The translations under genes and the position numbers were made by a program. This document shows positions 1 to 5,996 of a DNA stretch of 8,061 nucleotides, piece after piece (within the stretch, counting starts at the first letter, position 1; each line of letters opens with the position of its first letter). The stretch covers positions 1 through 8,061 of the forward strand of contig JAZDLC010000481.1 in the NCBI GenBank assembly GCA_043802345.1, written 5' to 3'. Origin of the DNA: JAZDLC01 sp043802345. GTDB taxonomy: Bacteria > Planctomycetota > B15-G4 > JADJEK01. The notes below the pieces were generated by a model. That model was not told the origin of the DNA. It saw nothing but the letters and a program-made list of their open reading frames with translations, and did no database searches.

Positions 1-15
1 TCTGCCGAAGCCGGG

Positions 16-32
16 GCCAGGCCCGTCCTGGC
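16..32 (+). terminator. hairpin, possible weak terminator of a plus-strand gene to the left
   Basis: A six-base-pair perfect stem (GCCAGG, 16-21, with CCTGGC, 27-32) closes a five-base loop and is followed on the plus strand by TGTTT. The T-run is short and interrupted, and no plus-strand gene end is visible in the window, so this is only a hint. On the minus strand no T-run follows it. Confidence 0.2.
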
Positions 33-71
33 TGTTTCACGCCCGTTCTCGCCCGCACAGGCGAATCCGGT

Positions 72-100
72 CTTATATCAGAATCGGAGTCCGGGAACAA
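72..100 (-). promoter_or_regulatory. sigma70-like promoter candidate firing out of the left edge
   Basis: On the minus strand, TTGTTC (100-95) is separated by exactly 17 bases from TATAAG (77-72). TG sits one base upstream of the -10, giving an extended -10 (TGATATAAG). Predicted transcription starts near 65. It lies just after the stop of the zinc-ribbon HEAT gene on the same strand, so it would serve a separate gene beyond the window. A GTG at 40-38 opens a frame that runs off the edge, but I cannot support it as a start. The rest of 1-132 shows nothing else I can name. Confidence 0.4.
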
Positions 101-132
101 CCTGGAGTGGCATGGAGCTGTGGAGCTGCGCC

Positions 133-1098
133 TCAGACGCCGCGGCCGGCGGCGTCCAGGAACCAGATTCGCCACCTCTCCCGGACTTTCGCCCGCTCCT
201 CCGCCCGCATGTCCGGATCAAACCCCATGTCCTCGTCCGCCAGGGTGCAGAGGGCCTCGTCAGCCTCCTCCCGGATGAAATGGTCCGGATCGTCCAGCAA
301 GGGCAGGATCCGCTCGTACACCGGCGGCAAGCCGCTGCGGCCGAGCGCGTGCAGGGCGAGAGCGCGAGGACGGGCCTTCAGGGAGGAATCGCCCGCAACA
401 TCCAGCAGGTCCGAGAGCAGCGCCGGGTCCTCGATACGCTCCCGAATCATCCGCAGCACCGAGAAGAGGGCCCCTTCCCGGCCGTCCCTGGAGAGTACGG
501 CCAGCATCGACGCAAGCGCCGCCAGGCCGACATCCCCCATGGCGTTGAGGACCACCACAGCCTGTTCCCGGGTCGGCTGGTCCCCGCGCCGGACCAGCGT
601 CAGCAACTCCTCCACGACCTCGCTGCCCAGGGCGATCAGCTCGCTCCTCGGCCGGTCCAGGAGCGGCGAACCTTTGATCTCCTCCTCGACCGCATCCTCC
701 TCCTTCCGGGCCTCGTAGCAGACGATCGTCTCCACCCTTTCCTGGCCGTCCTCCCCCGGCATCGGAATCTCCCTCGTCGTCCGGGAGATCTTGGGATTCC
801 GATCGAGTACCGTCAGAACCTGACGAAACATCGGCTGGGGCAGAAGGAGCCCGGCAAGCTCACCGTCCTCGGGGAGGACCCCCTCCCCCAGCTCCCCCAC
901 CGGAATGCCCACCTGCCTCAGGTCCTCCCGCATCAGCCCGGCAACCCCCGCGTTCGACGCGAGCAGGATCGCCAGGGCGAGCGAGGGGTCTTTCGACGAG
1001 GCAACAGCCTCGAGCTCGGCGACGAGCGGCACGTTGCAATCCGGACAGGAGGTCGCGAATGACTCGTATTCCTGGCGGCAGTCGGGGCAGTAGGGCAT
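133..1098 (-). CDS. zinc-ribbon, DUF2007-like and HEAT-repeat protein
   Basis: This 321-residue protein has no signal peptide and is probably cytoplasmic. Residues 4-21 form a zinc ribbon (C4-P-D-C7 and C18-P-D-C21). Residues about 38-100 are an alpha/beta stretch resembling the DUF2007 'putative signal transducing' domain, often found next to zinc ribbons; this is a fold-level guess. Residues about 150-290 carry HEAT-like helical pairs, for example around 'AVVVLNAMGDVGLAAL' and 'RALALHALGRSGLPPVYERI'. The tail (about 290-313) has a GFDP...ER...W-x-x-W signature that recurs in the HEAT protein at 5977-7509. Its ATG overlaps the stop of the HIT gene as TGATG, so translation is likely coupled and expression comes from the HIT promoter. 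The zinc ribbon and HEAT solenoid suggest binding or scaffolding; no catalytic motif is visible and the specific role is unknown. Confidence 0.85.
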   Translation of the reverse strand: MPYCPDCRQEYESFATSCPDCNVPLVAELEAVASSKDPSLALAILLASNAGVAGLMREDLRQVGIPVGELGEGVLPEDGELAGLLLPQPMFRQVLTVLDRNPKISRTTREIPMPGEDGQERVETIVCYEARKEEDAVEEEIKGSPLLDRPRSELIALGSEVVEELLTLVRRGDQPTREQAVVVLNAMGDVGLAALASMLAVLSRDGREGALFSVLRMIRERIEDPALLSDLLDVAGDSSLKARPRALALHALGRSGLPPVYERILPLLDDPDHFIREEADEALCTLADEDMGFDPDMRAEERAKVRERWRIWFLDAAGRGV

Positions 1099-1445
1099 CA
1101 GTCAGCCAGGAGCTTCCGACCCAGCGGACGGCCGCCGATCACGTGAATATGGAGGTGATAGACCTCCTGGCCGCCATGATTCCGGGAGTTCGCGATGGTG
1201 CGGTACCCCGCCTCGTCCACGCCCTTCTTGCGAGCCACATCCCTCACCGCCAGCATGAGGTGGCCCATGAGCTCCCAGTCTTCGTCCTGGACCTCGGCCA
1301 GGTTCGCCACATGCTTCCGCGGAATCACCAGGGTGTGGACCGGCGCCGAGGGTGCGATGTCGTCGAAGGCGATGAAATGTTCCCCCTCCAACACCAGTTT
1401 GCAGGGGATCTCGCCCCGCGCGATCTTGCAGAAGATGCAGTCCAT
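1098..1445 (-). CDS. HIT-family nucleotide-binding hydrolase (HinT-like)
   Basis: This 115-residue histidine-triad protein matches the usual HinT length. The catalytic triad is H97-L-H99-I-H101, inside the conserved context GGQEVYHLHIHVIGGRPLG; family members hydrolyse purine nucleoside phosphoramidates and adenylated substrates. The N-terminus MDCIFCKIARGEIP is the classic family start, and C3, C6 and H45 are placed like the zinc ligands of many bacterial HIT proteins. I chose the ATG at 1445 because the family begins there; an upstream GTG at 1496 adds 17 unrelated residues, and no strong Shine-Dalgarno site separates the two. It is the first gene of a minus-strand pair with the zinc-ribbon HEAT gene and overlaps that gene's start. 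Family assignment is firm; the in vivo substrate is not known. Confidence 0.95.
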   Translation of the reverse strand: MDCIFCKIARGEIPCKLVLEGEHFIAFDDIAPSAPVHTLVIPRKHVANLAEVQDEDWELMGHLMLAVRDVARKKGVDEAGYRTIANSRNHGGQEVYHLHIHVIGGRPLGRKLLAD

Positions 1446-1507
1446 TGGCTTGCTCGCATGAGAAGGCCTGGAGTTGAGGGTCCGGCTGCCCCGCACCCGG
1501 CACCAGC

Positions 1508-1535
1508 TTGACGCGGTCTCCGGAGGCCCTAGAAT
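1508..1535 (+). promoter_or_regulatory. sigma70-like promoter for the TPR-alphaCTD/ruvA gene run
   Basis: TTGACG (1508-1513) is followed after 16 bases by TAGAAT (1530-1535), each one mismatch from consensus. In DNA this GC-rich such a pair is unlikely to be trivial. Transcription would start near 1542-1543, leaving a leader of about 126 bases before the ATG at 1669. It points away from the HIT gene and is the only good plus-strand candidate I see upstream of the run. Confidence 0.5.
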
Positions 1536-1585
1536 GGCGCGATTCTGGCAATAGACCGAAATCCACCGGGACCGAACCAGGTGGT

Positions 1586-1602
1586 TTCCAGCTACCCTGG
1601 AA
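1586..1602. repeat. 17-bp dyad, possible operator
   Basis: TTCCAG, five bases, then CTGGAA form a perfect dyad centred on 1594. It overlaps the edge of the minus-strand -10 box (1606-1601) and is centred on the predicted minus-strand transcription start. It therefore suits a repressor site for the HIT operon as well as an RNA hairpin in the opposite leader. Six-base arms are short, so chance is possible. Confidence 0.3.
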
Positions 1603-1629
1603 TGTATCGGTCGGACATCCGGTTTTCAA
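1601..1629 (-). promoter_or_regulatory. sigma70-like promoter for the HIT / zinc-ribbon HEAT operon
   Basis: On the minus strand, TTGAAA (1629-1624) is followed after exactly 17 bases by TACATT (1606-1601), a good -35/-10 pair. Transcription would start near 1594 and give a leader of about 150 bases before the HIT ATG at 1445. Because the plus-strand promoter lies further left (start near 1543), the two transcripts would overlap by about 50 bases. Confidence 0.5.
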
Positions 1630-1658
1630 TCCAGGGTGTCCAGCACGAGGCTCATAGC

Positions 1659-1663
1659 AGGAG
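1659..1663 (+). promoter_or_regulatory. Shine-Dalgarno site deciding the TPR-alphaCTD start
   Basis: AGGAG lies five bases before the ATG at 1669. It selects that codon over the in-frame GTG at 1636, which has no comparable site and would add 11 residues encoded inside the third leader hairpin. Confidence 0.65.
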
Positions 1664-1668
1664 AATCG

Positions 1669-2991
1669 ATGGATTTCAGCATCGCTCTCGAGGTCAACGT
1701 GGAAGCGCTCCTGGCGCAGGAACCCCTGACGTCCAACGACTGCGCCGAGATTCGGCGCGAGGTTCTGCGCTCGGAGGAATCCCACAGCTCTTTTCAAAAA
1801 CTGCTCGACAAGCGGTATCCGGCCGAATCGGAGGACCCGGAAATCCGCTGGCGTCGGGGCGTCGGTCTCATCGTGGCCGGAAAGGACGGGAATGCCGCGG
1901 AATTGATGGCGGCGGCCCAGAAGCCGCTGGGCCTGTTCCTGCTGGGAAGGAGCGCGTTGGAGAAGGAAGAGCACCCGGAGGCCCTGGAGTACCTGAAGCA
2001 GGTCTCTGGCCAGGACCAGCCCGCGGAGTACCGCGTGGCCTACGCGGAGGCTCTCGCCCGGCTCAATGACGTGGAGGGGCTCGCCGGGATGCTCGGCGAA
2101 TTCCAGGAGCTCGACCCCCGGGGAGCGGATTGCGCCTTCCTCGAGGGAAGGCTGACGGAAATGCAGGGCGAGTACGGCCGGGCGATCGAGGCGTACGAGC
2201 GGGCCATCTCGATCCAGCCCGATCACCGCAACGCCCGCTTCCGCCTGGCGCACCGGCTCGACCTCACGGGCAAGGATGAAGAGGCGATCGGCCATTACGA
2301 GCGGCTGAGGCAGATCTTCCCTGTATCGGTCGGCGTGCTGATCAACCTGGGCATCCTGTACGAGGATTGCGAGAAGTACGAGAAGGCTGTCTCCTGCTTC
2401 AAGCTCGCCCTGGCCCACGATCCCACGCAGGAGCGGGCAGCGAGCTACCTGCGGGACGCCGAGTCCGCCCTGGACATGTTCTACGACGAGGAGAAGGAGC
2501 GCAAGGACGACAAGCAGGCGCAGATCCTGAAGATTCCGGTCACCGATTTCGAACTCTCGGTTCGCTCGCGGAATTGCCTGGCGCGGATGAACATCCTCAC
2601 CCTGGGCGACCTGATCCGCAAGTCGGAGGCGGAACTGCTCTCGTTCAAGAACTTCGGCGAGACCTCCCTGAACGAAATCAAGGAGATCCTCCGTTCCAAG
2701 GGGCTGCGCCTCGGCACGCAACCGGACGACGGCGACCGGCGCTCGAGCGCCAGCATGGGCCGGCGGCACCGGGAGCTGGATCGCGACTCGGTCCGGTCGA
2801 AGTTGGTCTCGGAGCTGGATCTGTCGGTCCGGTCCCGCAAGGCTCTGGACGACCTGAACGTAGCGACGCTGGGGCAGCTAGCCGAGGTCAGCGAGGACCA
2901 ACTGATGGCCTGCAAGAACTTCGGTCAGACCTCCCTGGTCGAGATCAAGAAGAAACTCCTGGACAACGGACTCACTCTGCGAGGCGGCTAG
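1669..2991 (+). CDS. TPR protein with two C-terminal RNA polymerase alpha-CTD-like domains
   Basis: The protein has 440 residues and no signal peptide, so it is probably cytoplasmic. At least three TPR units fill residues about 153-254 (for example 'YGRAIEAYERAISIQPDH'), with weaker ones upstream. A charged segment leads to two tandem copies of the helix-hairpin-helix fold of the RNA polymerase alpha C-terminal domain, at about 288-345 and 377-440. Aligned by eye to E. coli alpha, copy 1 keeps the DNA-contact residues R265, N268 and C269 (here R299, N302, C303) plus N294, G296, S299 and E302; K291 and K298 are replaced by S and T. Copy 2 keeps R265 (R388), N294, G296, S299 and E302 but has K and A at 268 and 269. 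There is no polymerase assembly domain, so this is not RpoA. I recall similar proteins in Planctomycetota; their function is not established. DNA or RNA polymerase binding is inferred. Confidence 0.9.
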   Translation: MDFSIALEVNVEALLAQEPLTSNDCAEIRREVLRSEESHSSFQKLLDKRYPAESEDPEIRWRRGVGLIVAGKDGNAAELMAAAQKPLGLFLLGRSALEKEEHPEALEYLKQVSGQDQPAEYRVAYAEALARLNDVEGLAGMLGEFQELDPRGADCAFLEGRLTEMQGEYGRAIEAYERAISIQPDHRNARFRLAHRLDLTGKDEEAIGHYERLRQIFPVSVGVLINLGILYEDCEKYEKAVSCFKLALAHDPTQERAASYLRDAESALDMFYDEEKERKDDKQAQILKIPVTDFELSVRSRNCLARMNILTLGDLIRKSEAELLSFKNFGETSLNEIKEILRSKGLRLGTQPDDGDRRSSASMGRRHRELDRDSVRSKLVSELDLSVRSRKALDDLNVATLGQLAEVSEDQLMACKNFGQTSLVEIKKKLLDNGLTLRGG

Positions 2992-3009
2992 CAGAGTGTC
3001 CCCTAGCCG
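2985..3009 (+). other. intercistronic stem-loop over the TPR-alphaCTD stop codon
   Basis: CGGCTAG (2985-2991) and CTAGCCG (3003-3009) form a perfect seven-base-pair stem with an 11-base loop. The left arm contains the TAG stop. No T-run follows, so it is not an intrinsic terminator. It ends at the weak GAGG (3009-3012) that could serve ruvA, so it may affect ruvA translation or stabilise an mRNA end. Confidence 0.35.
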
Positions 3010-3021
3010 AGGCTGGGCTCG

Positions 3022-3624
3022 ATGATCGAATCACTCCGCGGGACGGTGTCGACCTGCGTCCAGGGCGGAGCGGTTCTCGAGCTCGGGGGAGTCGGGCTGA
3101 GGGTGCGCGTTCCGAGCGGCACGGCGGAAACCCTGAAGCCGGGCCAGGAGGCCCGCCTCGCTTGCCACCTGCTGCTGAAGGACGAGCGCTTCCACCTCTA
3201 TGGCTTCGCTTCCGGAGTCGAGCGAGATCTATTCCGGGTGCTGCTCGGCGTCTCCGGCCTCGGGCCCGAGAAGGCGCTGGCGTTGCTGTCGGCCCGCTCC
3301 CCCGCGGCGATCGCTGCCGCGGTGCGGGACTCCGATCCTGCGCCGTTTCAGGTCGTCCGCGGCATCGGAAACCGGCTGTCCCAGAGAATCGTGCTTGAAC
3401 TCCAGGGGAAGCTGGACTCGCTCGCCCTGGAAGGCCTGCCCGGCTCCGATCCGCCGCCGGACCGACAGCAGACCAGGGACCTGCACGCCACGCTGATGAA
3501 ACTCGGCTACTCGAAGGCGCAGGTGGAACGAGCATCGAAGGTGGCGTTCGCCAGCGTGGGAGACGAAGCCACCATCGAGGAACTGGTCAGAGCCGCCCTC
3601 CGCGCGTTGCAACAACCACTCTGA
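3022..3624 (+). CDS. ruvA: Holliday junction branch migration protein RuvA
   Basis: RuvA recognises four-way DNA junctions and loads the RuvB motor for branch migration during recombinational repair in the cytoplasm. The 200 residues match the family (E. coli about 203). Domain I (1-63) begins MIESLRGTV and includes the GGVG turn and a YGF end; D54-E55 sit where the acidic pin is in E. coli (E55-D56). Domain II has both helix-hairpin-helix motifs: GVSGLGPEKALALL (76-89) and VVRGIGNRLSQRIVLEL (111-127), the second keeping GIG but with N-R-L-S where K-K-T-A is common. After a flexible linker, domain III (about 158-200) is the RuvB-binding helical bundle ('LMKLGYSKAQVERA'). It starts 30 bases after the TPR-alphaCTD stop. 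ruvB and ruvC are not in the window, so ruvA is separated from its usual partners here. A weak GAGG lies nine bases before the ATG. Confidence 0.97.
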   Translation: MIESLRGTVSTCVQGGAVLELGGVGLRVRVPSGTAETLKPGQEARLACHLLLKDERFHLYGFASGVERDLFRVLLGVSGLGPEKALALLSARSPAAIAAAVRDSDPAPFQVVRGIGNRLSQRIVLELQGKLDSLALEGLPGSDPPPDRQQTRDLHATLMKLGYSKAQVERASKVAFASVGDEATIEELVRAALRALQQPL

Positions 3625-3637
3625 GAGTTGCTACACT
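3607..3637 (+). promoter_or_regulatory. candidate internal promoter giving a leaderless transcript
   Basis: At the end of ruvA, TACACT (3632-3637) is preceded by TG plus one base (3629-3631), an extended -10. TTGCAA (3607-3612) could be a -35 at a long 19-base spacing. Counting six bases from the -10 puts +1 on the A of the next gene's ATG (3644). That gene has no Shine-Dalgarno site within 12 bases, which fits a leaderless message. Confidence 0.4.
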
Positions 3638-3643
3638 GTCCCG

Positions 3644-4945
3644 ATGAACTGCCGACCTCACGCTCTCGTTCTGCTGGCCGCCATGGTCACGCTCACGGCG
3701 GAGAGTGTGGCCGCTCAGGGTGGCAAGGGTGACAAGCCGACAGACCTGCTTTCCATCGCGAGATCGGAGGCCCAGCGCGAAGAGGCCGCCCTCGCTTCCA
3801 GAGTCGACCAGTTGCTGAATGAGCTCAAGTCCTCGTCGGACGACACCCTGGCCTTCATTCGCAAGAAGGTCGAGGAACTGGGCGCCATCGGCCCCGCCGC
3901 CATCGACCCTCTCCTGAAGGCCATGGACCACAAGCTCACCTCATCCGCGGACGTCAACGCGGGCATCAATGCGAGTCGGGCGATCGCAATGATCGAGGGG
4001 CAGCGGGCGGCGGCAGCCCTGACCCGCCTCGCCCGGGAAGGTGGCAGGTACGGCCGGCTCAACGCGGTCCGATCCCTCGGTCTGCGAGGAGATCCGACCG
4101 TGCTGCCGGTCCTCCGTGATCTGCTGAAGGACGAGGATCAGGCGCTCGTTCAGGCATCGATCGAAGCGATCGGAACTCTTGGCGGCAAGGGGGCCGACAA
4201 GGTTCTCGCCGGCTTCATCACGGCCACCGAGAGCCAGTTCGTCGCAGCCGCAATCACCGGCCTCGCCCACTGCGGATCTTCCGCCCAGGCTGGGCAGGTC
4301 GTGAATCGGCTGCGAGCCGAATTGAAGCTGACCGACGCGAGCGACGCCGTGATCGTCGCCTGCATGGAATTCTTCAGGTCGTTCCCGTCGCCCGACGCGG
4401 TACCCGATCTGGGACAGGCCCTGATGGCCGGCAACGCCTCGCTGGCGCGGCGGTTCGCCGCCATCGCCGCCCTGGAAGCGACTGGCCAGGCCGCTCCCTC
4501 GGCGCGAAAGCCGGTCCTCTCGACCCTGGAAGCCGCCACCCGCGGCGGAGTCCGGGCCGTCATCCGGGCCGCCGCGTTGGCGATGTCGGAGTTGGGGGAC
4601 GACTCGGGCGTCTCCGCGGTCACCGCGGACCTGGACGTCGAGATCAGTCAGAACGCCAAGAACTACAACGCCAGGTACCAGCGCGCGGAGATCTACCTGG
4701 ACTTCAAGAAGTGGCAGAAGGCGGGGAACGATTTCCGTGACGGCCTGCGCCTGGAGAAGGATCCGCGGGACCCGGATCGGGTCTACCTCGGGATGGCCCG
4801 GGCCTACGCCGGACTGGGACGCTTCGCGGACGCCGCGAAGTACGTGAGCCGCCTCCCGGAGGCCCGGATCAAGACGCTTCCGGACGAGTATGTGGTCTTC
4901 CGGGAGATGGCGGAAGACTCCCGGTACGGACGTGTCTTCCGCTAG
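3644..4945 (+). CDS. secreted HEAT-repeat protein with C-terminal TPR
   Basis: The protein has 433 residues. Residues 1-24 are a clear Sec signal peptide (R4, hydrophobic core HALVLLAAMVTL, ending SVAA before Q25), so it is periplasmic or surface-exposed. Residues about 30-75 look like a charged helical or coiled segment. HEAT-like helix pairs fill about 85-330, for example around 'NAVRSLGLRGDPTVLPVLRDLL' and 'ASIEAIGTLGGKGADKVL'. Residues about 340-412 switch to TPR-like helices ('YQRAEIYLDFKKWQKAGNDF' and 'YLGMARAYAGLGRFADAAKY'). No catalytic motif is visible; the all-helical solenoid argues for a binding or scaffold role. It starts 19 bases after ruvA and its 3' end may overlap the cytochrome gene, so it probably belongs functionally with that gene and the later HEAT gene, whose products are also exported. 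The partner is unknown. Confidence 0.88.
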   Translation: MNCRPHALVLLAAMVTLTAESVAAQGGKGDKPTDLLSIARSEAQREEAALASRVDQLLNELKSSSDDTLAFIRKKVEELGAIGPAAIDPLLKAMDHKLTSSADVNAGINASRAIAMIEGQRAAAALTRLAREGGRYGRLNAVRSLGLRGDPTVLPVLRDLLKDEDQALVQASIEAIGTLGGKGADKVLAGFITATESQFVAAAITGLAHCGSSAQAGQVVNRLRAELKLTDASDAVIVACMEFFRSFPSPDAVPDLGQALMAGNASLARRFAAIAALEATGQAAPSARKPVLSTLEAATRGGVRAVIRAAALAMSELGDDSGVSAVTADLDVEISQNAKNYNARYQRAEIYLDFKKWQKAGNDFRDGLRLEKDPRDPDRVYLGMARAYAGLGRFADAAKYVSRLPEARIKTLPDEYVVFREMAEDSRYGRVFR

Positions 4946-5996
4946 CTGTCCCTCGACAGGGCCTGGGAGGCCGCCCCGGGCACCCGGCGGGGCGTGGCTC
5001 ACGCCGATCCTGGCTGGACTGCTGTTGGCTTTGCCGCCCGCCTCAGGTTCTTCCGACCCGGCCGCTCCCGCTTTCTCCTCGTCGAAGAGCTGCGCTGGGT
5101 GCCACCTGGAGGTCTACGAGGAGTGGAGCCGCTCGCAGCACGCCATCGCTTTCACCAATCCGGTGGACCGGCTGCAGGAAATGACCGACGGATTCCGCAA
5201 GCGGGACTGCGTTCCCTGCCACGCGCCCCGGCCCGTGTTCGAACATGGCCTGGGCAAGGCCTCCCGGGTCGTGGCGCGGGAAGCCAACCGCTTCGAGGGC
5301 GTCGACTGCCTCACCTGCCACCTCGCCGGAAAGGGCGTTGCCTCTTCGCACAGCGGGCTCTCGGGACCCTGCAATCCGGTCTTCCGCAAGGAACTGGCAT
5401 CTACCGACCTCTGCGCCCCCTGCCACAACCAGCACAACACGGTGGATGAGTGGGAACAGAGCCCACTTGAGCTGCGCGGAGAGAATTGCGGTGGGTGCCA
5501 CATGCCGGAGGTCGTGCGCGCCTCGGGGCCGGGACGACCCGGACGGTATCATGGGCCCCGCGGGGGAAACGACCTCGAACTGCTCCAGTCCGCGGCCACC
5601 CTGACCTGGTCTGTCGTGGAGTCTCCCACGGGACCCCGCCTCAGGGTCTCGATCACCAACTCGGGAACAGCGCACAACCTTCCGGCCGACGCCAAGCACC
5701 GGGCCATCGATCTGGTCTTGCGCCTGAAGGATCGGGAGGGGCGGGCTGTCGGACCGCAGGCCAACCAGGGTCCGGGCCAGATCGGAGGCGCCGCCCGGCT
5801 TCGCTTCCGGAATCCATACCGCACCGAAACGGAATTGGAGAACACCCAGATCCCGTCCGGTGAAACCCGGACGCTCGAGGTCGCGCTCGATCTCGAGAGC
5901 GTCCGTTCCGCGTCCATCCTGTTGCTGTACAAGCGGACACCCTACGTTTCGGACGGGGAGGCAACGGTTGTCGAGCATGTCTCGATCACTTTCTGA
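4890..5996 (+). CDS. secreted pentahaem c-type cytochrome (c554-like)
   Basis: Numbered from the ATG at 4890 (368 residues). Five CxxCH haem c sites start at C68, C107, C140, C175 and C200. The first is followed by W79-x-x-S-x-H84, as in cytochrome c554-type multihaem proteins, where the distal His can ligate a haem. The fourth is followed by NQHNTVDEWEQSP, another stretch I associate with that group. Residues about 235-368 lack haem sites and look like a beta-sandwich; the segment 'VSITNSGTAHNLPADAKHRA' resembles the GH-x-x-P element of such domains. A signal peptide (WLTPILAGLLLALPPASG) precedes the haem region. The start is uncertain: ATG 4890 overlaps the previous gene by 56 bases, while GTG 4932 overlaps by only 14 and gives a shorter n-region; neither has a good ribosome site. 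Electron transfer outside the membrane is expected; donor, acceptor and any enzyme activity are unknown. Confidence 0.9.
   Translation: MWSSGRWRKTPGTDVSSASCPSTGPGRPPRAPGGAWLTPILAGLLLALPPASGSSDPAAPAFSSSKSCAGCHLEVYEEWSRSQHAIAFTNPVDRLQEMTDGFRKRDCVPCHAPRPVFEHGLGKASRVVAREANRFEGVDCLTCHLAGKGVASSHSGLSGPCNPVFRKELASTDLCAPCHNQHNTVDEWEQSPLELRGENCGGCHMPEVVRASGPGRPGRYHGPRGGNDLELLQSAATLTWSVVESPTGPRLRVSITNSGTAHNLPADAKHRAIDLVLRLKDREGRAVGPQANQGPGQIGGAARLRFRNPYRTETELENTQIPSGETRTLEVALDLESVRSASILLLYKRTPYVSDGEATVVEHVSITF

Larger units (their letters stand above)
1563..1641 (+). promoter_or_regulatory. structured 5' leader with three consecutive hairpins
   Basis: Three inverted repeats lie in series in the predicted leader of the TPR-alphaCTD gene. 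The first pairs CCACC (1563-1567) with GGTGG (1580-1584). The second pairs TTCCAG (1586-1591) with CTGGAA (1597-1602) over a five-base loop. The third pairs GGACATCC (1613-1620) with GGGTGTCC (1634-1641), eight pairs including one wobble, over a 13-base loop. The ribosome site at 1659-1663 follows 17 bases later and is not itself paired in these stems. This could be a cis-acting RNA, but I recognise no known riboswitch class. Confidence 0.35.

Noticed and set aside
112..1062. 316-codon plus-strand frame open from the left edge
   Set aside because: It is antisense to the zinc-ribbon HEAT gene, which has a zinc ribbon, HEAT repeats and a coupled start. The plus reading shows no family signature.
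1102..2769. 555-codon open frame on the minus strand
   Set aside because: It runs antisense to the HIT/TPR-alphaCTD region, lacks any recognisable domain, and overlaps well-supported genes on both sides of a promoter region. Long antisense frames are common in GC-rich genes.
1669..2991. RNA polymerase alpha subunit (rpoA)
   Set aside because: Only the C-terminal domain fold is present, in two copies, behind TPRs. The N-terminal assembly domain is absent, and no ribosomal protein genes flank it.
3941..5002. 353-codon minus-strand frame
   Set aside because: Shadow of the secreted HEAT-TPR gene; low-information composition and no domain.
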